Below the pieces are notes generated by a model. The model was given only the letters and a program-made list of their open reading frames with translations, made no database searches and was not told the origin of the DNA. From positions 1 through 20,248 of the forward strand of contig CATVZP010000033.1 in NCBI GenBank assembly GCA_958348565.1: a stretch of 20,248 nt of DNA, given 5' to 3'. Source of the stretch: an uncultured Collinsella sp. Lineage in GTDB: Bacteria; Actinomycetota; Coriobacteriia; Coriobacteriales; Coriobacteriaceae. Of this stretch, positions 6,597 to 14,840 are shown piece after piece (positions within the stretch are counted from its first letter, which is position 1; every line of letters starts with the position of its first letter). The position numbers and the translations under genes were made by a program.

Positions 6597-8900
6597 CTAC
6601 TTGCGACGAAGCAGCGCCGAGACCTCGGGCATCTTAAAGACGAAGGCAAGACCAAAAGTTACAGCGAGCGAGACGACGCCTGCGACACAAACGTAGCCCA
6701 GGGTAATGAGGATCGAGCTGCCAAGCACTCCGACAAAGTGCTCAAGTGCCCACATGACGCCGGCGCCCGCGGCAGCGCCCAAGCCACCGAACAATAGGCC
6801 GAAGAAACCGCCGTGCAGGATAGACTTGACCTGAAGGCCATGCAGACGACGGCGCAGCCACCACAGTGAGCATCCGACCAAGACCACGTAGTCAACGACG
6901 TACGAAAGCGCAATTGCCGGCATACCGTAGCCCAGCACCACGCCAAACAGCAGCACCGAACCGGCCTGACCGATAGCGGAGTACAGGCAATAGCGGCTAT
7001 AAGGTTTCATATCGAGCAGGGCCGAGAAGCTCTTCTGCATCAGCACGACCACGCCGTAGAGCGGCAGGGAAAGTGCCAGATAGATAAGGAACTCCGACAC
7101 CAGTGCCACACCGGATTCATCGAACTTGCCGGCGCAGTAGATCATGTTGAGCGGACGGGCGAAGACGATCAGATACATCGCAAACGGAATCAGGAAGAAG
7201 AGCATCTGGGCGACACCGCGCGAAATGCCCGTGCGGACGCTGTCGTAATCCTTCTCCTGCGCATCGTGAGAGAGTTCGGTATAGAGTGCCGTCGAAAGCG
7301 AGGCGGCGATCAGCGCATAGGGCAATGTGTACCACAGGCGCGAATATGCGATAACGGAAGGGCCAGTCTCGGGCTGCACCACCAGCGCGGCGGCATTGGT
7401 AATGGAGGTCGAGACAAACATGCACACCGTGGCGAGCAGCGTCGGGATACCAAGCGCAATCGTCTGTCGCAGCGCGGGATCCTTAAAGTCGATATGGATA
7501 TGAGGATGCACGCCATGCTTGCCAAGCGCGGGAATCTGGCAGGCCATCTGGACAAAGACGCCGAGGGTCGTACCAGCTGCGATCAAGATAATACCGGCCT
7601 GCTCGCCAAATTGTGCAGACACGGGAGCAAAGCCCATAAAGCTGGCGATGACGATAACATTGTTGAGAACCGGGGCAAACGTCGACCAGAAGTAGTCGCG
7701 GTGTGCGTTGAGAACGCCCGAGAACACCGAGCCCAAGCCATAAAACAGAATTTGAATAGCAAAGAAGCGGAACATGAACGCAGCGGTATCCATGCTGCCG
7801 CCATCGCCCGAAAGGAACGACTGCGTCCAAATAAAGCCGGGAGCAAACACGGTGCCCAGCAGCGAGATACCGCCCAGCAGCAGAAGCAGAATACCGAGCA
7901 GGTTGCCGACATACTCGTTCGATGCCTCGCGGCCCTGCTCGCGCCTCACACCCATATACACCGGCAAAAACGCCGTAACGAGCATGCCGCCCATCACGAG
8001 TTCGTAAAGCATGTTGGGCAGGTTGTTGGCAACCTGATAGGAGGACGAGAGCAGCGACATGCCGATGGCGGCCGCCATGGCCCACGTGCGGATAAACCCG
8101 GTGACGCGCGACACGATGGTCAGCACGGTCATAAGGCCAGCAGAGCGACCGACCGTGGAGTAGTCCGACGAACCCATATCGTCTACGTCGTCCTGAGAGT
8201 CCTCATAAACCTCATCTTGTGGCGGCAAATCGTCCACGACGGCAAAGGAACCGGTCATCGCAAAGGGATCGTCAACCAAAACGGCGTCATCAGCAGGTGC
8301 GACGTCATCGCTGTTCGGCATGTTGTTTCCGGATACGGCATCATCATCGAATATGGCATGGTCGCCAAACACCGTGTCAACTTCTTTGGCGGCGACGGTT
8401 CGGGCAGAAAACGACAGAGGGTCCCAATCGTCATCACCGTCGATGGCCACGCCCTCGACGGGATCGGTCGAACCAAGCGGCGACCATTCGTCATCCGAAA
8501 GAAGCGGTTCGCCATCATCATGAGCCGCGGGCTTGGCGGAACGAGCGGCAGGAGCGCTCTGCGGCGTGCTCTTTCCCTGGGCTGCCATCAAAAACACCGC
8601 CGTCTCATCGGGACGCGGCACACGAGGAGCCTCGGAGGCGATCGACTTCACGCTGGCGCTCGATTGAGCGGCGGCCAAAAAGACAGCCGTCTCATCGGGA
8701 CGAGCCGAAGAAAGAACCGTACGGGGAAGCGCCGTGCCGGCACCGGCGGCACACAAGTACACGGCCGTCTCGCCCGGGTCAGCGGCAGCGGACCAGGCGT
8801 TTCGAATCTCGTTATCGAACGAAGCGGCCTCGGGCGCGGGCGCTTGAGGAGCCGACCCTTTTGCAAAGTGAGCTCCGCGCTTTGATTCTTCCTGCGGCAT
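6597..8900 (-). CDS. murJ: Lipid II flippase MurJ (MviN) with a long acidic N-terminal extension
   Basis: A 767-residue protein. From about residue 250 on it is a MOP/MATE-like integral membrane protein with many hydrophobic helices and family features: VLTIVSRVTGFIRTWAMAAA at the start, the stretch VANNLPNMLYELVMGGMLV, and FAPVLNN. MurJ moves lipid-linked peptidoglycan precursor to the outer face of the membrane. The first 250 residues are extra compared with a roughly 510-residue MurJ. They are hydrophilic, Ala/Pro-rich at first and then strongly acidic, and hold three copies of a P-(D/G)-E-T-A-V-(F/Y)-L motif at residues 42-49, 68-75 and 97-104. The Thr residues are T45, T71 and T100. No signal peptide precedes this part, so it should be cytoplasmic. 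The ATG at 8900 follows AGAGGA at 8-9 bases and lies 3 bp after the ybaK stop. A role for the extension in phospho-regulation is only inferred. Confidence 0.95.
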   Translation of the reverse strand: MPQEESKRGAHFAKGSAPQAPAPEAASFDNEIRNAWSAAADPGETAVYLCAAGAGTALPRTVLSSARPDETAVFLAAAQSSASVKSIASEAPRVPRPDETAVFLMAAQGKSTPQSAPAARSAKPAAHDDGEPLLSDDEWSPLGSTDPVEGVAIDGDDDWDPLSFSARTVAAKEVDTVFGDHAIFDDDAVSGNNMPNSDDVAPADDAVLVDDPFAMTGSFAVVDDLPPQDEVYEDSQDDVDDMGSSDYSTVGRSAGLMTVLTIVSRVTGFIRTWAMAAAIGMSLLSSSYQVANNLPNMLYELVMGGMLVTAFLPVYMGVRREQGREASNEYVGNLLGILLLLLGGISLLGTVFAPGFIWTQSFLSGDGGSMDTAAFMFRFFAIQILFYGLGSVFSGVLNAHRDYFWSTFAPVLNNVIVIASFMGFAPVSAQFGEQAGIILIAAGTTLGVFVQMACQIPALGKHGVHPHIHIDFKDPALRQTIALGIPTLLATVCMFVSTSITNAAALVVQPETGPSVIAYSRLWYTLPYALIAASLSTALYTELSHDAQEKDYDSVRTGISRGVAQMLFFLIPFAMYLIVFARPLNMIYCAGKFDESGVALVSEFLIYLALSLPLYGVVVLMQKSFSALLDMKPYSRYCLYSAIGQAGSVLLFGVVLGYGMPAIALSYVVDYVVLVGCSLWWLRRRLHGLQVKSILHGGFFGLLFGGLGAAAGAGVMWALEHFVGVLGSSILITLGYVCVAGVVSLAVTFGLAFVFKMPEVSALLRRK

Positions 8901-8903
8901 CGC

Positions 8904-9404
8904 TCAGTCCTCTCTCGTGATCGGGGCAACCGTCGCCCCGCAAAATGCAACTAAGTCATCGGGAGCAAGCTCAAGCTGATAGCCGCGCTTGCCACCCGAG
9001 ATAAAAATGGTATCCCAAAGGACGCATGTCTCATCGATCAGCGTCCGAAAGCGTTTTTTCATACCGACCGGGCTGCAACCGCCGCGGACATACCCCGTCG
9101 CGGCAAGCAGATCTTTGACATGCATCATGGTCAGCGACTTTTCGCCTACGGCACGCGCGGCGGCCTTGAGGTCGAGCTCGTCGGCAACGGGAATGCAGCA
9201 CACGACATGGTCGTTGGACGGCGTCGTGCAGACCAGGGTCTTAAATCCCTGACCGGGCTCCTCGCCAAGCTGCTCGGAAATCGCGACGCCCAGCCCCGAC
9301 GATTCGTCGCCATCGTCTTCGTACGTATGGAGAACATAGGAGATGCCGGCGCTTTCCAGCTCGCGCATCGCATTGGTTTTTGGCGTCTTAACAGCCTTTG
9401 CCAT
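8904..9404 (-). CDS. ybaK: YbaK/EbsC-type Cys-tRNA(Pro) deacylase
   Basis: A 166-residue cytoplasmic editing hydrolase of the YbaK/ProRS INS superfamily, which removes cysteine from mischarged tRNA(Pro). Family marks are the conserved lysine in FKTLV, the segment VADELDLKAAARAVG, and the loop TGYVRGGCSPVGMKK, followed by a conserved FISGGKRGYQLELAPDDL. The length is normal for YbaK. I chose the ATG at 9404, preceded by AAAGGA at a normal distance. Upstream in-frame codons would extend the protein through the promoter region. A TATACT -10 box lies about 40 bp upstream, so this is the first gene of the ybaK-murJ-uvrC unit. The enzyme works in trans with prolyl-tRNA synthetase; other specificities within the superfamily (Ala or Ser removal) cannot be excluded from sequence alone. 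Confidence 0.93.
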   Translation of the reverse strand: MAKAVKTPKTNAMRELESAGISYVLHTYEDDGDESSGLGVAISEQLGEEPGQGFKTLVCTTPSNDHVVCCIPVADELDLKAAARAVGEKSLTMMHVKDLLAATGYVRGGCSPVGMKKRFRTLIDETCVLWDTIFISGGKRGYQLELAPDDLVAFCGATVAPITRED

Positions 9405-9441
9405 GGCACATCCTTTCCCTCGCAGAGCGACGCAAGGATTA

Positions 9442-9472
9442 AGTATAGGGCCAATTCCGTCGCATATGTCAT
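9442..9472 (-). promoter_or_regulatory. Promoter of the ybaK-murJ-uvrC unit
   Basis: On the minus strand ATGACA (9472-9467, 5 of 6 to the -35 consensus) is followed after 19 bases by TATACT (9447-9442, 5 of 6). The spacer is two bases longer than ideal. Transcription would start near 9435, about 30 bases before the ybaK start codon. Confidence 0.5.
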
Positions 9473-9486
9473 CTCGACACACAGAA

Positions 9487-9517
9487 GCGCCACCGAATCA
9501 AAAGGAATCGGTGGCGC
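9487..9517 (-). terminator. uvrA terminator hairpin
   Basis: A perfect 10-bp inverted repeat, GCGCCACCGA / TCGGTGGCGC, with an 11-base loop lies 20 bp past the uvrA stop and before the ybaK promoter. The downstream tail in the uvrA direction is CTTCTGTGTG, with only a weak T-run. Confidence 0.7.
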
Positions 9518-9537
9518 GTCGGTACTACAACGTCTCT

Positions 9538-12417
9538 TTACTGCGCGTCGAGCTGCGCCTGACGCTCACGGTCACGCTTGAGCAACGGCGCCAAGAACTT
9601 GCCCGTGTAGCTCTGCGAACATGCCGCGACTTGCTCCGGCGTGCCTGAGACCACGACGGTTCCGCCGCCATTGCCGCCCTCGGGGCCCATATCGATCAGG
9701 CGGTCGGCAACCTTGATGACATCAAGGTTGTGCTCGATCACCAGAACCGTGTTGCCCGCATCGACCAGGCGTTGCAACACGTCGAGCAGCTGGCGAACAT
9801 CCTCAAAATGGAGGCCGGTTGTGGGCTCGTCCAAAATGTAGAACGTCTTGCCTGTCTGACGGCGATGAAGCTCCTTGGCGAGCTTCACGCGCTGCGCCTC
9901 GCCACCCGAAAGCGTCGTTGCCGGCTGGCCCAAGCTCACGTAGCCCAGACCCACGTCATATAGGGTCTGCAGTTTGCGCTTAATCTGCGGGATATTCCCA
10001 AAGAAAGCCAGTGCTTCGGTGACACTCATGTCGAGCACGTCCGAGATTGTCTTGCCGCGGTAGGTAACCTCGAGTGTCTCGCGGTTATAACGCTTGCCGC
10101 CACATACCTCACAGGGGACATAGATATCGGGAAGGAAGTGCATCTCGATCTTGATCTGGCCATCGCCTTTGCACGCCTCGCAGCGACCGCCGCTTACGTT
10201 AAAGGAGAAACGTCCCGGCGAGTAGCCGCGCGCCTTCGACTCCGGCGTGCTTGCAAATAGCGCACGCAGATCATCCCACAGGCCAATATAGGTCGCAGGG
10301 TTCGAACGCGGCGTGCGACCGATCGGTGACTGGTCGATATCGATTACCTTATCGATGCACTCGATGCCCTCAATCTTCTTGTACGGCCCCACGGGACGCG
10401 TCGAACGATGGATGGCATTCGTAAGCGCGGGCGCAATCGTATCGGTGACCAGGGAGCTCTTGCCCGATCCCGAAACACCGGTAACGACCGTGAGCGTACC
10501 GAACTCAATCTTGGCGGTAACGTTTTTGAGGTTATTAGCGCGGGCACCCGTGATCTTAAGACAGCCGCGGCCGGGCTTGCGGCGCTCATCGGGCACGCGG
10601 ATCATCCGCTTGCCGGTCAAATAGGCACCCGTCATGGAATCGGGGCATGCCATGATATCGGCAGGCGATCCCGCGGCGACCACGTGTCCGCCGTTAACGC
10701 CCGCACCGGGACCCATATCGATCACGTAGTCTGCAGCGCGAATTGTATCTTCGTCGTGCTCGACGACGATAACGGTATTACCGATATCGCGCAAGCGCTC
10801 GAGCGTCTTGATCAGGCGCTCGTTGTCGCGTTGGTGAAGGCCGATCGACGGCTCGTCCAGAATGTACAGAACGCCCATGAGGCCGGCGCCGATCTGCGTT
10901 GCCAGGCGAATGCGCTGGGCCTCACCGCCGGAAAGCGTCGCCGAGGCGCGATCGAGCGTCAGATAGTCGAGTCCGACATCGACCAGAAAACGCAGGCGCT
11001 CCAGGATTTCCTTGACGATGCGCCCGCCGATAAACTGCTGACGCTCGGTAAGCTCCAGGCCCTCAAAAAACTCGAGCGACTCGCGACACGACAGGCAGCA
11101 GACATCGTAAATGGACTTGCCGCCCACGGTGACGGCAAGCATCTCGGGACGCAGGCGAGCACCGTGACAGCTCGAGCATGGCTCTTCGCGAATGTATTTC
11201 TCCAAGCGAGCTCTGGTGTTCTCGTTCGTCGTCTCGTTGTAGCGCTCGTACAGGATGTTGCGCACGCCCGAGAACTTAGTGTCCCACTGGCTGCGACGCC
11301 CATCGAGCTTTTGATAGTCGACCGAAATCTTCGTGTCGCCCATGCCATCCAAAAACGCACGACGCACCCGCGGGGGCAGTTCCTCCCATGGCGTATCGGC
11401 ACTCACCTTAAAGTGTTTACAGACCGCGGCAAAAATCTGCGGATAATAGTTGGAATTGCCGAACAGGCTGCCAAAGACTCCGTCGGCAATCGACTTTGAG
11501 GGGTCTTCAATCAGCGCCTCGGCATCGACTGTCTTTTTAAAGCCCAGACCATCGCACTCGGGACACGCACCATAGGGCGCGTTGAACGAGAAATCGCGCG
11601 GCTGCAGGTCGTCGATGGAATGCCCGTGCTCCGGGCACGCCAGTGCCAGCGAATACTCCAGCAGCTCGCCCTCGGTTCCCTCGGGAGCGTCGCGGTCGGG
11701 CAACATGTACACGTTCACGTTACCGTGCGCCAGTGCCGTCGCCTGCTCAACGGACTCGGCAATGCGACCCAGGGAATTCTCTCGAATCACGATACGGTCG
11801 ACCACGACCTCAATGTCGTGTTTGAACTTCTTGTCCAGGTCGATAGGGTCGTCAAGCGAGCGCACCTCGCCGTCGACGCGCACACGGCTAAAGCCCTCCG
11901 CACGCAGGTCCTCAAACAGCTTGGCATATTCGCCCTTGCGTCCACGAACCACCGGCGCCAAAACAAAAGCGCGACGGCCCTCCCCCGCCGCCAGCACCTT
12001 ATCGGCGACCTGATCGGTCGTCTGACGCTCAATGACACGACCGCACTCAGGACAGTGCGGCGTTCCCACGCGAGCAAACAGCAGACGCAGATAGTCGTAA
12101 ATCTCGGTTACGGTGCCCACCGTCGAGCGTGGGTTTTTGGACGTCGTCTTCTGATCGATCGAAACAGCCGGCGACAGGCCGTCAATCGAGTCCAGATCGG
12201 GCTTGTCCATCTGGCCCAAAAACTGACGCGCATAGCTCGAAAGGCTCTCGACATAACGGCGCTGGCCCTCGGCATAGATGGTATCGAACGCCAGTGAGCT
12301 CTTGCCCGATCCGGAAAGACCGGTTATGACCACGAGCTGGTCACGCGGAATGGAAACATCGATATCGCGCAGGTTATGCTCGCGCGCGCCGCGAATAACG
12401 ATAGAAGAATCAGACAT
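9538..12417 (-). CDS. uvrA: UvrABC system protein A (excinuclease ATPase subunit)
   Basis: A 959-residue damage-sensing ABC-type ATPase that loads UvrB onto DNA lesions. Both nucleotide sites are complete: Walker A GLSGSGKS (33-40) with signature LSGGEAQR (496-503), and Walker A GVSGSGKS (647-654) with signature LSGGEAQR (836-843). Zinc-binding clusters are visible at C122/C125, C261 with C285/C288, C414/C417, and the DNA-contacting module C746/C749/C769/C772. The length is close to that of other UvrA proteins (about 940-960). The ATG at 12417 is preceded by AGGAG at about 5 bases and gives the classic short N-terminus ending in IRGAREHNL. It is transcribed alone, away from the divergent mrp gene, and a LexA-type box lies about 62 bp upstream, so SOS induction is likely. 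Its partners uvrB and uvrC are within the window. Confidence 0.98.
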   Translation of the reverse strand: MSDSSIVIRGAREHNLRDIDVSIPRDQLVVITGLSGSGKSSLAFDTIYAEGQRRYVESLSSYARQFLGQMDKPDLDSIDGLSPAVSIDQKTTSKNPRSTVGTVTEIYDYLRLLFARVGTPHCPECGRVIERQTTDQVADKVLAAGEGRRAFVLAPVVRGRKGEYAKLFEDLRAEGFSRVRVDGEVRSLDDPIDLDKKFKHDIEVVVDRIVIRENSLGRIAESVEQATALAHGNVNVYMLPDRDAPEGTEGELLEYSLALACPEHGHSIDDLQPRDFSFNAPYGACPECDGLGFKKTVDAEALIEDPSKSIADGVFGSLFGNSNYYPQIFAAVCKHFKVSADTPWEELPPRVRRAFLDGMGDTKISVDYQKLDGRRSQWDTKFSGVRNILYERYNETTNENTRARLEKYIREEPCSSCHGARLRPEMLAVTVGGKSIYDVCCLSCRESLEFFEGLELTERQQFIGGRIVKEILERLRFLVDVGLDYLTLDRASATLSGGEAQRIRLATQIGAGLMGVLYILDEPSIGLHQRDNERLIKTLERLRDIGNTVIVVEHDEDTIRAADYVIDMGPGAGVNGGHVVAAGSPADIMACPDSMTGAYLTGKRMIRVPDERRKPGRGCLKITGARANNLKNVTAKIEFGTLTVVTGVSGSGKSSLVTDTIAPALTNAIHRSTRPVGPYKKIEGIECIDKVIDIDQSPIGRTPRSNPATYIGLWDDLRALFASTPESKARGYSPGRFSFNVSGGRCEACKGDGQIKIEMHFLPDIYVPCEVCGGKRYNRETLEVTYRGKTISDVLDMSVTEALAFFGNIPQIKRKLQTLYDVGLGYVSLGQPATTLSGGEAQRVKLAKELHRRQTGKTFYILDEPTTGLHFEDVRQLLDVLQRLVDAGNTVLVIEHNLDVIKVADRLIDMGPEGGNGGGTVVVSGTPEQVAACSQSYTGKFLAPLLKRDRERQAQLDAQ

Positions 12418-12478
12418 GGAAGCTCCTTGCCTCCTACAACTTCAAATCACACTGACGATGAGTTTAGCGCACTCGACG

Positions 12479-12492
12479 CGCACAGATGTTCG
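12479..12492 (-). promoter_or_regulatory. Candidate LexA (SOS) box upstream of uvrA
   Basis: The minus strand reads CGAACATCTGTGCG, one mismatch from the Gram-positive/actinobacterial LexA palindrome CGAAC-N4-GTTCG. It lies 62 bp upstream of the uvrA start codon, where a repressor would block transcription, and uvrA is a known SOS gene in many bacteria. The match is seen; function is inferred from the site type and gene. I saw no equally good box in front of uvrB or the ybaK-murJ-uvrC unit. Confidence 0.6.
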
Positions 12493-12591
12493 TAATACAA
12501 GATTCGCAGACCTTTTGCGCTGTCTGACGCCTCAGGCCGCATGCTCGGTCCGTACTTTCGAATACCGTCAATCGCCTGCCACGCATCATGA

Positions 12592-12621
12592 ATGACTCCC
12601 GCTCGCAAACGAGGGTACAAT
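12592..12621 (+). promoter_or_regulatory. Promoter of the mrp gene
   Basis: ATGACT (12592-12597, 4 of 6 to -35) and TACAAT (12616-12621, 5 of 6 to -10) are 18 bases apart. The transcript would start near 12628 and carry a short leader hairpin, GGGGC-TCAG-GCCCC (12641-12654), just ahead of the AAAGGAG ribosome site. Confidence 0.5.
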
Positions 12622-12640
12622 GACGCTCGTGTCACACCGC

Positions 12641-12654
12641 GGGGCTCAGGCCCC
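12641..12654 (+). promoter_or_regulatory. Short GC-rich leader hairpin ahead of mrp
   Basis: A 5-bp stem GGGGC/GCCCC with a TCAG tetraloop, about 10 bases before the ribosome site. No T-run follows, so it is not a terminator. It may simply protect the transcript 5' end. Confidence 0.35.
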
Positions 12655-12676
12655 AATATATACAAAGGAGTCAAAC

Positions 12677-13507
12677 ATGGGTTGCGAGCACGCACAGGCA
12701 GCCGGCGGGCAAACGTCGCCGTCGCAATTTGAGGAGAATACGCTGTCCGAGGTCAAGCGCGTTATCGCCGTGCTTTCCGGTAAGGGCGGCGTCGGCAAGT
12801 CATTCGTCACCGGCGCCATCGCCACGGAGCTTTCCCGTCACGGTCACAAGGTCGGCGTCCTCGATGCCGATATTACCGGCCCCTCTATCCCTAAGATGTT
12901 CGGCATGAGCGGACGTCACGTCCATGCCCTCGGCAACCTCATGCTGCCCGAAATCTCCGAGCACGGCGTCAAGGTTATGAGCTCTAACCTGCTGCTCCAA
13001 AACGAAACCGACCCCGTGCTCTGGCGCGGCCCGGTTATCGCGGGTGCCATCAGGCAGTTCTGGAGCGAAACCTCATGGGGCCCCATCGACTACCTGCTGG
13101 TCGACATGCCTCCGGGAACGGGCGACGTCGCCCTCACGGTCTTCCAGTCGCTGCCCGTCGATGGCATCGTCATCGTCACGAGCCCGCAGGATCTGGTCTC
13201 GATGATCGTCGCCAAGGCAGTCAACATGGCCGAGAAGATGAACGTCCCCATTCTGGGAATCGTCGAAAACATGAGCTATATCGAGTGCCCCGATTGCGGC
13301 AAGAAGATCGAAGTCTTTGGCAAGAGCAAGCTCCCCGAGGTCGCCGAGCGTTACAACCTCGAGATCCTAGGGCAGCTTCCCATCAATCCGGCACTCGCCG
13401 AGGCTTGCGATAAGGGCGAGGTTGAGACCGCACTGCCCGACGGTATGCTGCCCCAGGCCGTCTCTGCCGTCGAGGCCATTGCCCCGCACGAGACCGTCGA
13501 GGCTTAA
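12677..13507 (+). CDS. Mrp/ApbC/NBP35-family P-loop ATPase, iron-sulfur cluster carrier
   Basis: A 276-residue cytoplasmic protein of the SIMIBI/MinD-like class that binds a bridging Fe-S cluster as a dimer and passes it to target enzymes. It has the deviant Walker A GKGGVGKS (35-42, with the signature Lys36), the switch region LDADITGPSIPKMFG, Walker B VDMPPGTGD (about 142-150) and the cluster-binding CPDC (Cys204 and Cys207) after ENMSYIE. The N-terminus has a single cysteine (Cys3) rather than the multi-cysteine cluster of some anaerobe homologues. I chose the ATG at 12677, which has AAAGGAG 6 bases upstream; an in-frame ATG at 12620 overlaps the promoter. It is the first gene of a plus-strand pair, with the next flavoprotein gene starting at the base after its stop. 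Family membership is secure; the client proteins are unknown. Confidence 0.95.
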   Translation: MGCEHAQAAGGQTSPSQFEENTLSEVKRVIAVLSGKGGVGKSFVTGAIATELSRHGHKVGVLDADITGPSIPKMFGMSGRHVHALGNLMLPEISEHGVKVMSSNLLLQNETDPVLWRGPVIAGAIRQFWSETSWGPIDYLLVDMPPGTGDVALTVFQSLPVDGIVIVTSPQDLVSMIVAKAVNMAEKMNVPILGIVENMSYIECPDCGKKIEVFGKSKLPEVAERYNLEILGQLPINPALAEACDKGEVETALPDGMLPQAVSAVEAIAPHETVEA

Positions 13508-14779
13508 GTGAACACAAACGCCTCCTATGACGTCTTGGTAATCGGCGGCGGGGCCTCGGGTCTCGCCGCCGCCATTACGGCCGCACACGCAGGCAAAAGC
13601 GCCTGCATCGTTGAGCGCGATGTTGCCTGCGGCCTTAAACTCCTTGCGACCGGCAACGGCCGCTGCAATCTTTCCAACGAATCAATTGATTTCCAGCGGT
13701 ACAACCACCCCGCATTCGTCGAATCCGTCATGGGTCCCCAGCCCGAGCAAGAGCTCGACAGTTTCTTCTCCTCGCTGGGCATCATGACGACCTCCGAGGA
13801 GGGCCGCCTGTATCCGCGCTCCCTTCGTGCCGAATCGGTGCGCGATGCGCTTCTCAACGCTTGCAATCACCTGGGTATCACCTTGATCTGTGGAGCAAAC
13901 GTTGCCTCGGCATTCAAAGCCTCCGAGGGCTGGACACTCCAAATAGACCGTCCTGCGCGAGCACTCAAGGCAAAAAAGCACGACGACCGAAAAACGGAGG
14001 TTCGCTCACTTCGGAAGGCGCTCGCCGACACCCCTCGCAAGAACGAGACGCTGCAGGCAAAGGCCGTAATTATCGCTACGGGCGGCAGCCCCGCCGACAT
14101 CGCGAAGACGTTCAATCTTTCCCTCACACTGCAGTGCCCCGTCCTCTGCCCCGTGTCGGCATCGGTCTTCGGCGACCAGACGGCGCTCAAGACGCTGGAT
14201 GGCCTGCGCGTCCGCGCCCGTTTGACGCTCACCCGCAATCGCGAGGAGCTCTGGCGCGAGGACGGCGAAGTGCTCTTCCGAACCTTTGGCATTTCGGGCG
14301 TCGCCGCCTTTAACCTCTCCCGTCGCGTCCAGCGCGGCGACACGATTCTGCTCGACGTTTTCCCCGACCTCTCCAAAGACGAGTTGCTCGATATGCTCAA
14401 CCAGCGAGTTGAGTTGCTCGGCGGCTTTTCACCCCGCGACCCCCGCTGGCTCGACGGCATGCTCGCCCCGCAGTTCTCTCGCGTTGTCTGCACCGCATTC
14501 GAACAGTGCCACCCCGGGTCGCACGACGTCATCCATCTGGCCTCAATCCTCAAGCACTTTAAGCTGCTCGTCGAAGGAACGACAGAGGAGCGTTCGGCCC
14601 AGGTCACGCGCGGTGGCGTGCCCACCGAGAGCGTCTCAGCTCCCAACCTCCGCGTGAGCAACGCGGCAGGCGCCCCACTTTACATCTGTGGCGAGGCGCT
14701 CGACATCGATGCCGATTGCGGCGGTTTCAACCTTGCGTGGGCTTGGATTTCGGGTATTCGCGCTGCAAGCAGCCTATAG
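13508..14779 (+). CDS. HI0933-like (YhiN/BaiN-type) NAD(P)/FAD-dependent oxidoreductase
   Basis: A 423-residue flavoprotein. The FAD-binding Rossmann motif is VIGGGASGLAAA (about 11-22, GGGASG at 13-18), and the family signature TGNGRCNLSN is at 48-57. A second nucleotide-contact strand, VIIATGG, lies mid-protein, and the C-terminal GGFNLAWAWISGIRAA closes the FAD site. A charged stretch around residues 155-180 (KAKKHDDRKTEVRS and on) looks like a lineage-specific loop. The GTG start at 13508 directly follows the mrp stop, with GAGG 6-7 bases upstream inside mrp, so the pair is translationally coupled. An intrinsic terminator follows at 14809. Family members include an enzyme linked to reduction steps in bile-acid dehydroxylation (BaiN) and proteins labelled aminoacetone oxidase. 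The true substrate here is unknown. Confidence 0.88.
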   Translation: MNTNASYDVLVIGGGASGLAAAITAAHAGKSACIVERDVACGLKLLATGNGRCNLSNESIDFQRYNHPAFVESVMGPQPEQELDSFFSSLGIMTTSEEGRLYPRSLRAESVRDALLNACNHLGITLICGANVASAFKASEGWTLQIDRPARALKAKKHDDRKTEVRSLRKALADTPRKNETLQAKAVIIATGGSPADIAKTFNLSLTLQCPVLCPVSASVFGDQTALKTLDGLRVRARLTLTRNREELWREDGEVLFRTFGISGVAAFNLSRRVQRGDTILLDVFPDLSKDELLDMLNQRVELLGGFSPRDPRWLDGMLAPQFSRVVCTAFEQCHPGSHDVIHLASILKHFKLLVEGTTEERSAQVTRGGVPTESVSAPNLRVSNAAGAPLYICGEALDIDADCGGFNLAWAWISGIRAASSL

Positions 14780-14789
14780 CCGCGCAGTC

Positions 14790-14795
14790 TATAAT
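14790..14795 (+). promoter_or_regulatory. Perfect -10 hexamer between the two flavoprotein genes
   Basis: TATAAT occurs 10 bases past the stop of the HI0933-like gene. No good -35 hexamer is found at 16-18 bases upstream (AAGCAG at 17), so its strength is uncertain. A transcript from here would run straight into the terminator hairpin at 14809-14840 before reaching the next gene. Confidence 0.35.
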
Positions 14796-14808
14796 CAAAA
14801 CGCATTCG

Positions 14809-14840
14809 GGCCGTCTGGGACACCGGGCGGCCTCTTTCTT
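14809..14840 (+). terminator. Intrinsic terminator (or leader attenuator) between the flavoprotein genes
   Basis: A 10-bp stem, GGCCGTCTGG / CCGGGCGGCC including two G-T wobbles, with a GACA loop, is followed by TCTTTCTT. This is a good Rho-independent terminator for the mrp-flavoprotein pair. It ends only 18 bases before the next start codon and just ahead of that gene's AAGGAG site, so it may also act as an attenuator for the next gene. Confidence 0.75.
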
